DNA of 64,000 bases, taken from assembly GCF_036182465.1 (NCBI RefSeq), contig NZ_CP108081.1:372001-436000 (forward strand), read 5' to 3'. Of this stretch, positions 17,191 to 25,813 are shown piece after piece. Position 1 is the first letter of the stretch, and each line of letters begins with the position of its first letter. Made by a program: the position numbers and the translations under genes. The DNA comes from Streptomyces sp. NBC_00258 (GTDB lineage: Bacteria; Actinomycetota; Actinomycetes; Streptomycetales; Streptomycetaceae). Under the pieces are notes generated by a model. It was not told the origin of the DNA and did not search any database. It saw nothing but the letters and a program-made list of their open reading frames with translations.

Positions 17191-18216
17191 TCAGTCGCAG
17201 TTGAGACAGCGGTCGCTGTCTGCAGGGAACATCGAGGGCGGGTGCAGCATGAAGCATCCCGGGCAGTAGCGTTCGTTCACGCGGGGCGGGCAGGCACAGC
17301 GGCCGCAGTCGGGGCACGGGGGGACGTGGCAGCACCGGCAGGCGGGGGCGAAGGAGCGGTACTCCTCGTCGCAGTTCGCGCAGATGTAGTCGCGTGACTG
17401 CGGGCCGGTGTCGGGAGTGGGTGGGGTGAAGGCGCGCCAGGGGGCGGAGTCGGTGACGAGGACGGCAACAAGGTAGCCGTCCATGGGCGCGGAGTCGGTG
17501 TGCAGTTCCCGTCCGAGGATGCCGTCGCGGTAGCGGACCTGGGTCAGCCCTCGTGCGTGGCCGGAGCCAGCCAGCGCGCGGTCGATGACGGCTATGTCGC
17601 CCTGGAAACTGCCGCGCGTCAGGGGCGGAAGGCCGTGGGAGGCGGCGAAGGCGAGGTGTCCCGTGGCGTCCAGGAGGAGGATGTGTCCGGGCGCGGGAAG
17701 ATGCTGGGCGGCTCGTACGCAGACCGCCATGCGGGAGGCGTTGCTCGCCTGCCACAGCTGGGCGACCGTCGACGCGGTGGGTCCCTGGGTGTCCAGGTGC
17801 TGGCTGACGAGGGGCGCAGGGAGCAAGATCTCAGCGGCGAACGCGTCGCAGGCCGCGTCCTCAAGGAGGAGGCCACCGTCGGGTTCCCTGCCAAAGGGCT
17901 CCATGAGGGCGAAGCTGTTCTTCTGCAGGTGGTGGCCCAATTCGTGCAGGCCGGTGAAGTCCCGCCGTGCACGGCTGGCGGACGTGGCGACGGACAGGTG
18001 CGGTGGCGGACCGAAGTCATACGCTCCGGCGACACTGCACCCTTGTTCCGTCAGATTCTCGTCGACCTCCAGGACGGTCAGCTCGCGCCAGGTTCTCAGC
18101 TCCGCGAGGGCGCCTTGCGCCAGGCGCTCGACCGCGCCGGGACGAGCCGCTTCGAGTTCCCGGACCATCGCTGCGGCCTGGGTCCGGGCGGCCCCGGCGA
18201 GTACGTAGTTGACCAC
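17191..18216 (-). CDS. ImmA/IrrE-family metallopeptidase with C-terminal zinc ribbons
   Basis: A 341-residue protein. The zinc peptidase motif HELGHHLQ is at residues about 91-98 from the chosen start, followed by LLLEDAACDAFAAEILLP, which supplies the third ligand Glu and the family helix. A long linker leads to a Cys-rich tail (YICANCDEEY, CRCCHVPPCPDCGRCACP, YCPGCF, CLNCD) that should bind two or more zinc ions. The GTG at 18216 follows GGGGGG and lies 13 bases after the upstream HTH gene stop, so I prefer it over an ATG at 18303 inside that gene. ImmA/IrrE peptidases usually cleave an HTH partner to switch on genes; the partner is next door. Confidence 0.8.
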   Translation of the reverse strand: MVNYVLAGAARTQAAAMVRELEAARPGAVERLAQGALAELRTWRELTVLEVDENLTEQGCSVAGAYDFGPPPHLSVATSASRARRDFTGLHELGHHLQKNSFALMEPFGREPDGGLLLEDAACDAFAAEILLPAPLVSQHLDTQGPTASTVAQLWQASNASRMAVCVRAAQHLPAPGHILLLDATGHLAFAASHGLPPLTRGSFQGDIAVIDRALAGSGHARGLTQVRYRDGILGRELHTDSAPMDGYLVAVLVTDSAPWRAFTPPTPDTGPQSRDYICANCDEEYRSFAPACRCCHVPPCPDCGRCACPPRVNERYCPGCFMLHPPSMFPADSDRCLNCD

Positions 18217-18229
18217 TCGGTGTGCCCCC

Positions 18230-19132
18230 CTACTCGCCCAGACGCAGTTCGAAGTAGCGGTCCGTGCGTGCCGTCCAGTTCGGCTGTGTGCGGTCGTCGT
18301 CACGTGCGGCGAGCGTATAGATACCGTAGGCGGCGCGCAGCCGGGCCTCGCGTTCGGTCTCGTCGTGCTGAGCGGCGAGTGCCTTGACCTGTTTGCGGCG
18401 CAGGGGGCGGTTCAGTTCGTGTACGACGGCGGGCGGTAGGGCGGGATTGGCCGCGAGCAGCTGGCTGGCCGACTGACCGAGGCGTTCAGCGAGTGTGGCG
18501 GCCTGGTCGGCGGTCAGGGCCAGTTGCCCCCGCCAGATGGCGAGCGCCTGGGGCGGCGGCAGTTTCAGTTCGGCCCCGAGCTGCATAGCGGTGATGCCGT
18601 GGTCACGAAACAGCTGGTTGAGGCCTCCCGATCCTTGGGGGACCCACTGTGCCGAGGCAAGGAGCGCGAGCTGGTCGGCCAGAACTCCGCGGTACTCGAT
18701 GGTCGGCGCGGACGGGGCTGCGCCGCTCCCCCACTGCGTGCCAGGCACGGCGGCGGCGAGCGTGCGGGAGGTGAGAGCGGGAGGGCGGCCGGTCAGCTCG
18801 CTGACCTGCCGGTCCAGCACACACCACGGAAGGGTGGCTTCCAGGCTCCACCACAGTGCCAGTGGCTGTTCAAGGGTGGTCGCCTGAGCGGGCAGGAGCA
18901 GGGTGTCGGCGTACCGTTCGAAGGAGGCCGGCACGGCGCGCAGAGTGTCATCGCCGCCAGCCGCGGTGATCAGCAGCAGCTGGATGGTGTCCTCCCATAC
19001 TGCGCGCCAGATCTGGCCCGGCTGCGGATCCTGGGGTGGCGCGGTGGCCACCTGGCGGACGGCGTCGGGCACTTTCAGTCCCGCCGCGGCAGCCACCAGC
19101 CGTTGGTAGGCAGTGGTGTGGACAGAGCTCAT
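18230..19132 (-). CDS. HTH-type partner of the ImmA/IrrE peptidase
   Basis: A 300-residue protein whose C-terminal part contains a helix-turn-helix-like unit (LNQLFRDHGITAMQLGAELKLPPPQALAIWRG, then TADQAATLAERLGQSASQLLA). The N-terminal two-thirds is helical and unrecognised (WRAVWEDTIQLLLITAAGGDD, ERYADTLLLPAQATTLEQPLALWW). GGGGGAG lies a few bases before the ATG at 19132; an upstream ATG at 19165 has no such site. Encoded directly before the ImmA/IrrE gene, it is the likely repressor or antitoxin cleaved by it. Confidence 0.6.
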   Translation of the reverse strand: MSSVHTTAYQRLVAAAAGLKVPDAVRQVATAPPQDPQPGQIWRAVWEDTIQLLLITAAGGDDTLRAVPASFERYADTLLLPAQATTLEQPLALWWSLEATLPWCVLDRQVSELTGRPPALTSRTLAAAVPGTQWGSGAAPSAPTIEYRGVLADQLALLASAQWVPQGSGGLNQLFRDHGITAMQLGAELKLPPPQALAIWRGQLALTADQAATLAERLGQSASQLLAANPALPPAVVHELNRPLRRKQVKALAAQHDETEREARLRAAYGIYTLAARDDDRTQPNWTARTDRYFELRLGE

Positions 19133-19212
19133 ACCGTCTCCCCCGTCTCCTCGGCTGTGGTCCATCAGCGCATTCTCTTCTCACTGGGTCCAGACGACGT
19201 AACTGGGGCTGT

Positions 19213-20163
19213 TCACGAAGGAGCATCACCGCAGCGCAGCAGCAGGGCGGCCATGACCGCCTGGCGGTCGCTGTCCGCGGATAGGGCGGTACGAAGCGTT
19301 GTTTTGAGGTTCGCCAGGACGGCAGCCGCATGGGTGTGCCGGATCTCCAGCAGCTGCGCCGCGTGATGAGCGTCCTCATCGAGGTAGGGAAGCAGCAGGC
19401 GTTCGTTGGGTGAGAGGCGCTGCCAGATGTCCTCGGCCACTCCGTCGACTCCCGTGGGGTCCGGTGCAGTGGTGGCCGTGTGCTGATCGACGAGTTCGGC
19501 GACGGTGCCTTCATCGGCGTACAACGCGGTGAAGCGGGCTGGCGCCAGGAGATCGAACCGGGCCTCGAGGACCTTGGCGAGGTCTTCCTCCCGCACCGCT
19601 CCCTGGGCGTACTGGAGCACGCGCAAGAGGATGGTCTTGAGCGCATGGACCGTCTGCCTGGGGGTGGGGCCGGAATGGTTCCAGCGGGTAATACCGACAC
19701 CTGTCACCCGTGCCGCCTCTGCGATGAGATCGTCGAGATCTCCCTGCCACACGGCTCCTTCGGCGTGGCCGGCCAGCGCCCAGCGCGGCGGTGAGCCGCT
19801 GCTCTTCCGGTAGGCCGTGTCCTCGTCCATCAAGCGGGCGATGCGACGTCGGAGCTTGCCCCGCGGCGTCTTCTTCGCCTCATCGATGAGGAAATTCTTG
19901 ATCGACGTGAGGAACAGCCGCTCCAAGGAGGCCTCGTCGGCGGCCTGGGCGAAGCAGACAGTCACGAACCGCTGTCCCGCTCCTTCCTGGGACAACATCG
20001 CACTGATCACGTCGTAAGCCGCGTCATCACTCCAGACAGTGTGCCCTTCCGGGGGCGGAAAACCAGAGGCACGGCGCACCTGGTGCACCAGGTGCCGCAA
20101 CAGATCAAACGTGGCCGGTCCGAACTCACCGGTCTGCAGCTCCTCGAAAGCCCCGCTTGCCAC
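19213..20163 (-). CDS. sigma-70-like regulatory protein of the conflict block
   Basis: A 316-residue protein with sigma-like organisation. Residues about 45-115 resemble region 2 (DDAAYDVISAMLSQEG, FVTVCFAQAADEASLERLFLTSIKNFLIDEAKK), and the C-terminal 60 residues resemble region 4 with a helix-turn-helix (RLSPNERLLLPYLDED, AQLLEIRHTHAAAVLANLKTTLRTA). The match is distant and the middle is unrecognised. The GTG start follows GGGGGTGG. It lies between the STAND NTPase gene (241-base gap) and the HTH-ImmA pair (about 80-base gap). It may direct transcription of part of the block or act as a DNA-binding switch. Confidence 0.5.
   Translation of the reverse strand: MASGAFEELQTGEFGPATFDLLRHLVHQVRRASGFPPPEGHTVWSDDAAYDVISAMLSQEGAGQRFVTVCFAQAADEASLERLFLTSIKNFLIDEAKKTPRGKLRRRIARLMDEDTAYRKSSGSPPRWALAGHAEGAVWQGDLDDLIAEAARVTGVGITRWNHSGPTPRQTVHALKTILLRVLQYAQGAVREEDLAKVLEARFDLLAPARFTALYADEGTVAELVDQHTATTAPDPTGVDGVAEDIWQRLSPNERLLLPYLDEDAHHAAQLLEIRHTHAAAVLANLKTTLRTALSADSDRQAVMAALLLRCGDAPS
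20076..20095. repeat. perfect 20-bp palindrome inside the sigma-like gene
   Basis: GCACCTGGTGCACCAGGTGC is fully self-complementary. It lies near codon 25 of the sigma-like gene, where it encodes HLVHQV. Its place just after the start codon could make it an operator or a hairpin affecting translation, or it may be chance given the His/Val/Gln codons. Confidence 0.5.
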
Positions 20164-20404
20164 GAGCCACCCCCGATCCCACGTTCCCCGCTCGGCGCAT
20201 GCAGCCGCCGACCTTCACGCCTGCATACACCAACATCCACACCCCAGGCGCGCGACGCGCCCAAGGCCCCCGCTGCCCTGCGCGCGACCGTGACATGGCC
20301 AGCGGTTCGCACCGCTCGCGTGTCCTGCCGCGTGGTCCCCGCAGATGCAGGGTCGGCGGAAAGGCAGCCAGCCCTGGCTGTACACACGCAGCAAAGGACG
20401 GTGT

Positions 20405-23400
20405 TCAGTGCTGCTTCGTCTGGCGCCAGATGTTCTGGTGGGCCTGGTAGAGGGCCTGCAGGGCACCGGACGGTCTCTCGGGCCAGACGGCTTTGATCTG
20501 CCGCTCTCCCCAGCAGAAGGTGACGATCGCACGGCCCGCCGCATACCGTCGGAGGAGGTCGGCGCGTAGGTACAGCAGCCCGCCCGAAAAGCCGGAGGGG
20601 GCTACGAAAGACCGCGCGGCGAGTGCACCAGATGGCTCGTACTGGTCGAAGCCTGCTGGAAGAGCACGCAGGTCGAAGGCCTGTGAGAACAGCCGGCTGG
20701 GGATGTAGGCGGTGGCCTGGTTCTGGCTGCTGTGGTGGGGTTCCCAGGTGAAGTGGTGGGCCAGCCGCTCGAAGCGGAGTTCGGGCCTGCCGTGGCGCAG
20801 CGTGTCGCTGTACAGGTCCTCGGTGGTCAGTCCTGGTTCGGGTGCTGCAAATCGAGTGTGCCACGGGATCTCGCCGGCGAAGAGGTAGTACTGGGCGGGC
20901 AAGTCGATCATGTCCCGGCCCGGGTGGGTCAAGGCATCGAGTTCCTCCAGGAGTTGCGCCAGATTCTCCTGGTCGACGAGGACGGTGTTGAACAGGCCGA
21001 AGGTATCGCGTCCGGTGGTGATGTCCTCTGTGTCGATCTCTGCGTGGACGAGCAGCCATGGACCTTCGTCCGCGTCGAGCCGGGCCGGTGCAAGGAGGTC
21101 GTCCGGCACGTTGACGATTCCGTGGCGCAGCCATTCGAGGTCGTCTTCCGGTGTCCGCGGCGTCCACGTGTCGAGTGGGACCGGGACAGGTGGCGGGGGC
21201 TGCGGGAAGGTTGGGTCGATGTCTACTTCGAGTTCCTCGGGTGGCTGGCCGCGGTCGGCCAGCATGCCCGCCATGGTGTGCAAGCCGATCCAGCCGTACT
21301 TCTTGCCATAACGGTCGATCCGGCTGCTGGAAGTGTGGCTTTGTCGGGACGTTGCCGAGGTGATGCGGCGTTCTACCTCGTCGAACGGGTCGGGGCGCCA
21401 GCCCAGCGCGTGGACGACGCCGAGGACGAGGGCGGTGGCTTCTTGGTGTCCGGGGTGGGAGTCGTCGTAGTTCCTACGGCCCTGGAACAGACGCCCGAGG
21501 GTGTAGTTGCCGAAGTCCATGCCCATCGTGCTGTGGACGTCCTCCCGGCGTGGATCGCCCTCGGGCAGCGGTGTGATCGCCGGTGCTGGCGTGAAGGCCA
21601 AGGGCAGTTCGGCTGCGGCGGGGACCGTGGCGGGGTAGTAGCGGTGGGCGAGGTCGAACGTTGAGGAGACGTAGTACCGGGTCAGTGCGTGGAAGGTGGG
21701 GTGGGTGGCCTGGTGCCCGGTGAAGGTGTTCAGCAGCCCTGTCAGATAGACAGGCAAGGCAGCTTCAAGGTCCGGGGTGTGCGGTTGATGGGCCGTCGCG
21801 GCGCCGTAGCAGGCGGCGACCATGCGTTCGCCGACGTAGGCGTCGTTGACGGTGATCGCTTCCAGGGTCAGGGTGAACAGTCCTCTGATGTCGTGCCGTC
21901 CGTACCAGTACAGGGCGGCCGTGGCAGCGTCGCGAAGGTCGCGGTGGGTGCTCGTCAGCGTCCACATCAGCCACCGGGCTCGTAGCCGGTCGGATTCCGC
22001 ACGGTGCGGATGCTCTCGCCAGCGTGTGGCCAGGGCGGTCGCGTCGGCGAGAAGGAGACGGCTGTTTGCGCGCTGCCACTCGCTCCAGCGCAGGTCGCGG
22101 TCGGCGACGGGTCTGTCGCGCAAGATCCGGTCGAGGAAGTGTGCGTTGAGGGGGTGGCCCGGGGCTGCGCGGGTGCTGTGAAGCCGCTGGAGGAGGTCGT
22201 CTCGTCCACGGAGTTCGTCGCTGTGGCTAGCGAGCGCCTCCACGGTGATGGAGTCGAGGTGGGCTGCTTCGAGCCGGGCGGCATGCAGGAGAGCACGCAG
22301 GCGAAGGGGTTCGGCGACGGCTTGCCACAGTTGCGTGGCGCCGGCACGGGGCATGGCGCTTGCCAAGGCCTGGAAAATGTCGGCTGCAAGAGGATGCCGT
22401 TCGTCGGGCGTGCCGTTGAAGCGTGCTGTGGTCGTGTCTTCGCCCAGTAGCCGGGCGATGCCCCTGCCGTGGGCGTGCACGAGGCTGGTGGCGATGACGT
22501 GCCCGGCCATCAGGTCGTGGACGAACGACCAGGTCGCTCCGCCCGCACCATCGGGGTGTCGCAGGAGGACACCTTCATTTTCGAGGGCGGCGAGAAGGCT
22601 CTCCTGCCAGCGGCGGTGGGTGTCCTGGCACAGCTGTTTCGCCTGAGTGTCGGGAAGGTCGCGTGCCCGGTCCTCCCACAGGGCGTTACCCAGAGCGTCG
22701 AGTGCCTGGTTGACGTCGTTGGGGTGGATGGAGGGGGTGAGTTCGTAGACGCGGTGGGCGGCAGAGGTCAGGTACTCACGGAAGATTCCGGTGAGGGAGC
22801 TGGGCAGGCCTGCGGCGCTGACGGGTTGCTTGCGGTCGCGATTGGCTGTGGCGCAGTAGATCTTCAGTGTCAGCGGGTGGCTGAGGAGTTCGCGCGGCAG
22901 GTCAGCGCCGCCGGGTTCGATTTTGTAGTGGGCGAAGTAGCGGGTGATGGATTCGTCGAGGTCTTCGTCGAATCCGTCGAGCTCCAGGATGTCGGTCACT
23001 TCGGTGGGGATGGTCTCGTCGAGGAATGCCTCGCGGACCGTGCACACCACGAGCACGGACGGGTACTGCTTGAGGGTCACCTGCAGACTGCGCACCAGTG
23101 GCGGCCACAGCGTGGGGGTTTCAGCCTCGTTCAGGCCGTCGATGACGATGGGCAGGCGGCATCCGGCTCGTTGTGCGGCTGCATCGACGGCGGCGAGAAG
23201 CTCCTCGAAAGAGGCCAGGGGCTTGCCCGCTGCCGTGACCTGGCCTGCGAGATCATCGAGGGTCTGGCGGGCGCTCAGACGCCTGCCGTAGAGCAGGACG
23301 CCGGCGGGCCGTGCCGCGGTTGCCGCGGTGAGCGTCGCGGACAGTTGCGTCTTGCCGAATCCGGCGTCGCCGGTGACCACCGCGAGCCGTGTCGACAGGT

Positions 23401-24373
23401 GATCGGTGACGTGGCGGGCCAGGGCGGCGGCGTCGCGGATGTGAGCGATCAGATTGGTCAGCGGCAGAGTAGCTGCATGCCGCAGGGCACGCAGCTGCCG
23501 GAGAACGGCGGGCTGCGCGGTGGGGGCCTGGGGCACGGTGCGGTCGGTGGTGCCCAGTAGCGGGGAGGGCTGGCTGTTACTGATCTGCTGGTGTGCTTCG
23601 TACAGGAGTTCGGCCACGTCACGTCCCGCGGCGGTGATCTCCGCGGTCTGCTCGGCCAGAGGGGCTGGCAGCGTCGTGCCCGCGTCGTCGAGGGCTGCTT
23701 CGAAGCGGGCGATGTTGCGGTTGGTGTCGCCCAGGTCGTCCCACGCGTCGGGTTCGGCGAGCATCCGCCGAAGCCGGTGCTCGGCCGCCGATGCCTGATG
23801 CACCTCGGGAATCCAGCGTTCGCTGGCCTCGGCGGCGGCTCGCGCATGCTGTTCAGCGAGACGCTCCGGGGTCAAAACGAGGGACCCGAAGTAGGACTCA
23901 CGCAGCAAAACGGCATCGCCGACAAGCAGGTGACCGAGCTCGACCTCTGTGGCCAGGTGCAGCTTCATCGTGGTGGACAGGCCGTAGAACCACGTCTGGT
24001 CGCCGGCGGTGAGAGGGTGCCGGGTCCACAGCACGAAGTCGGAGATGCCCGGAAAGTGTTTCTCGGTCTTCCTAAGGGAGTCCTCGACGTCGCTGCGCCG
24101 GCCGACGCCGATGGCTCGGCCCGACGGGATGTCCCACCATTTGGTCTGCCACCCGAAGCAGCGACCGGGTTGGCCGAGCGGGCAGTCGGGCTGGTCGATG
24201 TCGAGGTGGAATTCGACGCCGGGTTGCTGGGCCAGGGCGATGAATTTGCCGTAGCGGGCGTATGCGTGAGTGACGGCACCCCGGCACAGCAGCTCGAAGT
24301 TATCCCGGGGGCTGCCCGGCAGCGTGGTGAACTTGTCCCAGTCCAGCGGAGTCATCGGATCGTTGGCCCTCAC
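20405..24373 (-). CDS. large STAND NTPase with N-terminal predicted PD-(D/E)xK nuclease
   Basis: A 1322-residue protein. Residues about 20-120 look like a restriction-endonuclease fold: SPRDNFELLCRGAVTHAY, GVEFHLDID (Glu54/Asp58), then CFGWQTKWW (Gln76-x-Lys78). A STAND/NACHT-type NTPase follows: Walker A GDAGFGKT at 335-342, Walker B IVIDGLNEAE at 409-418. The C-terminal 800 residues are helical repeat-like and should sense a trigger, as in Avs-type antiphage sensors. The start is GTG overlapping the DUF6375 stop (GTGA). Upstream partners are DUF6375, a radical SAM enzyme and the caspase operon. Likely activated by phage or nucleic-acid cues to cut DNA; the target is inferred. Confidence 0.7.
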   Translation of the reverse strand: MRANDPMTPLDWDKFTTLPGSPRDNFELLCRGAVTHAYARYGKFIALAQQPGVEFHLDIDQPDCPLGQPGRCFGWQTKWWDIPSGRAIGVGRRSDVEDSLRKTEKHFPGISDFVLWTRHPLTAGDQTWFYGLSTTMKLHLATEVELGHLLVGDAVLLRESYFGSLVLTPERLAEQHARAAAEASERWIPEVHQASAAEHRLRRMLAEPDAWDDLGDTNRNIARFEAALDDAGTTLPAPLAEQTAEITAAGRDVAELLYEAHQQISNSQPSPLLGTTDRTVPQAPTAQPAVLRQLRALRHAATLPLTNLIAHIRDAAALARHVTDHLSTRLAVVTGDAGFGKTQLSATLTAATAARPAGVLLYGRRLSARQTLDDLAGQVTAAGKPLASFEELLAAVDAAAQRAGCRLPIVIDGLNEAETPTLWPPLVRSLQVTLKQYPSVLVVCTVREAFLDETIPTEVTDILELDGFDEDLDESITRYFAHYKIEPGGADLPRELLSHPLTLKIYCATANRDRKQPVSAAGLPSSLTGIFREYLTSAAHRVYELTPSIHPNDVNQALDALGNALWEDRARDLPDTQAKQLCQDTHRRWQESLLAALENEGVLLRHPDGAGGATWSFVHDLMAGHVIATSLVHAHGRGIARLLGEDTTTARFNGTPDERHPLAADIFQALASAMPRAGATQLWQAVAEPLRLRALLHAARLEAAHLDSITVEALASHSDELRGRDDLLQRLHSTRAAPGHPLNAHFLDRILRDRPVADRDLRWSEWQRANSRLLLADATALATRWREHPHRAESDRLRARWLMWTLTSTHRDLRDAATAALYWYGRHDIRGLFTLTLEAITVNDAYVGERMVAACYGAATAHQPHTPDLEAALPVYLTGLLNTFTGHQATHPTFHALTRYYVSSTFDLAHRYYPATVPAAAELPLAFTPAPAITPLPEGDPRREDVHSTMGMDFGNYTLGRLFQGRRNYDDSHPGHQEATALVLGVVHALGWRPDPFDEVERRITSATSRQSHTSSSRIDRYGKKYGWIGLHTMAGMLADRGQPPEELEVDIDPTFPQPPPPVPVPLDTWTPRTPEDDLEWLRHGIVNVPDDLLAPARLDADEGPWLLVHAEIDTEDITTGRDTFGLFNTVLVDQENLAQLLEELDALTHPGRDMIDLPAQYYLFAGEIPWHTRFAAPEPGLTTEDLYSDTLRHGRPELRFERLAHHFTWEPHHSSQNQATAYIPSRLFSQAFDLRALPAGFDQYEPSGALAARSFVAPSGFSGGLLYLRADLLRRYAAGRAIVTFCWGERQIKAVWPERPSGALQALYQAHQNIWRQTKQH

Positions 24374-24780
24374 TTGCCCCGGCCGTAGCCGCTACCGGGG
24401 TGGTCATGTGCGGAATACACCTCGATGCGGGCGCCCTTGTCGAGGAGGACCTTCAACAGTGCCTGGACATCGGTCTCATCGGTGGTCACCACGATGGAGT
24501 CACCGTCGCGGCGCACATCGAGGTCGTACAGGAACTGTTCGAGTTCACGCGGCCCGATGCTGTGGATGTTGAGGTCACTGAGCAGTTTCAGGACCTCGTC
24601 GCTGTAGCGGTCGTTCGGCTCGCCAACGGTCAGGCGGCCGGTTTCCTCCTCCGCCTGCAGGGCCGTCGTGAGTTGTTTGATGACTGCGTGCGCTCGCTCG
24701 GCGGCGGTGGCGTCCTCGAACCGGCCGATCATGACGAGGTTCATGGAGTGCTCGGTGCCGTATCCGTACCAGGCCTTCAT
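24370..24780 (-). CDS. DUF6375-like small protein
   Basis: A 136-residue protein: MKAWYGYGTEHSMNLVMIGRFED, then a helix rich in Ala/Glu (ERAHAVIKQLTTALQAEEE), a middle SDLNIHSIGPRELEQFLYD, and an end GARIEVYSAHDHPGSGYG. The opening YGYGTEHSMNLVMIGRF is how I recall DUF6375. No catalytic motif is evident. It overlaps the radical SAM stop by 4 bases and the STAND gene start by 4 bases, so all three are translated together. It may be a co-sensor, an antitoxin-like regulator or a substrate of the radical SAM enzyme. Confidence 0.6.
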   Translation of the reverse strand: MKAWYGYGTEHSMNLVMIGRFEDATAAERAHAVIKQLTTALQAEEETGRLTVGEPNDRYSDEVLKLLSDLNIHSIGPRELEQFLYDLDVRRDGDSIVVTTDETDVQALLKVLLDKGARIEVYSAHDHPGSGYGRGK

Positions 24781-25796
24781 GCGACATCTTTCTGCTGCAG
24801 GCGGTCGAGTGCGGCAAGGACGCCGCGGTCGTCGACCGGCTCACCGGCGGAGTGATAGGAGGTTCGCCGGAGCGTTCCGGCGGCGTCGATGTGCGCGTAG
24901 GTGCGCAGTCCCCTCTCGCGCGGAAACGGCTGGGCAGTCGGTAGTGAGCCGGTGTCGCCCTCGCCGAGGGTGAGGGCCACGGGACCGGGGTAGTTGGTGA
25001 TCCATTGGTGCAGGGCGGCAACGGTGTGCGGGCTGCTGCCCGGGCGCCCGCTTGCCGGACGCTCGGGCAGCAGCAGGAGTTCCGTTGCCCCGGTCGAGGC
25101 AGCCAGATCGGCGACGGCGTCGAGATCGGGCAGCGTCTGGGTGTTCACGACGCAGTTGAGCCCGAACCGGAACGTTTGCCCGATGCAGGTAAGCCGCTGC
25201 ACGAGTTCGGTGAAGGGGCGGCCGCGCTGTTCCTCGTAGGTGGCGCCGACTCCGTCGACGCTGACGCGGACAAAGTTGAGCGCTCCGGCCAGCGCGTCGA
25301 TCAGTTGGGGTGTAAGCCGGTGTGCGTGTGTCGTCATGGTCACCGCGAGGCTGGTGCGTTCGGCGGCGTGTCGGGACACCTGGGGAAGGCGGCGGTAGAG
25401 GGTGGGTTCTCCGCCGCCGAATCCGATGCCGAGGCAGCCCTCCGCGTCCAGTTCGTCGATCCATGCGCACAGCCGGTCGGCATCCAGCACGGCGGCGGTC
25501 TTGGGTGCGTAGCAGAACGGACAAGCCAGATCGCAGGCGTTGGTCAGGGCGATCGACACCTGGCGGGGGGCGCGGGCCCACTGCGTTTCGGGGACGTCGA
25601 CCTCGTCGAAGAGTACGTTCAGGCCGGTGCGGCGGTCGAAGAAGTGCATCCCGTCGGGGCCGGCACGACGCTTCACCGGCAGCCCCGCATCGCTTGCACC
25701 TCTCCCGTACATGTTTCGGCCCAAAGTATGGCAGGACTCACGAGCCCTAACCACCCGTTCCAGACCGTTCACCATGAGGGAGTTCAGGGCCGCCAC
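24777..25796 (-). CDS. radical SAM protein of a conflict operon
   Basis: A protein of up to 339 residues. The [4Fe-4S]/SAM motif CDLACPFC (Cys88, Cys92, Cys95) and GGGEPT follow in the normal order, with FVRVSVDGVG and LLLLPERPAS on later barrel strands. There is no second cysteine cluster, so it is not SPASM-type. It is not a viperin: the motif differs from CNYKCGFCFH. The start is uncertain: GTG 25796 lies 17 bases after the caspase stop, and in-frame ATGs exist at 25775, 25712 and 25649 with weak ribosome sites. It overlaps DUF6375 by 4 bases. Substrate unknown; modifying DUF6375, the STAND protein or a nucleotide are options. Confidence 0.8.
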   Translation of the reverse strand: MAALNSLMVNGLERVVRARESCHTLGRNMYGRGASDAGLPVKRRAGPDGMHFFDRRTGLNVLFDEVDVPETQWARAPRQVSIALTNACDLACPFCYAPKTAAVLDADRLCAWIDELDAEGCLGIGFGGGEPTLYRRLPQVSRHAAERTSLAVTMTTHAHRLTPQLIDALAGALNFVRVSVDGVGATYEEQRGRPFTELVQRLTCIGQTFRFGLNCVVNTQTLPDLDAVADLAASTGATELLLLPERPASGRPGSSPHTVAALHQWITNYPGPVALTLGEGDTGSLPTAQPFPRERGLRTYAHIDAAGTLRRTSYHSAGEPVDDRGVLAALDRLQQKDVA

Positions 25797-25813
25797 TGCG
25801 CAGGCGGTGCCGC

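Noticed and set aside
20007..21167. Minus-strand frame overlapping the ends of the STAND and sigma-like genes
   Set aside because: It is Arg/Pro-rich and out of frame with both well-supported genes.
24777..25796. Radical SAM gene as a prokaryotic viperin
   Set aside because: The cluster motif is CDLACPFC in the TNAC context, not the viperin pattern, and no nucleotide kinase gene is adjacent.
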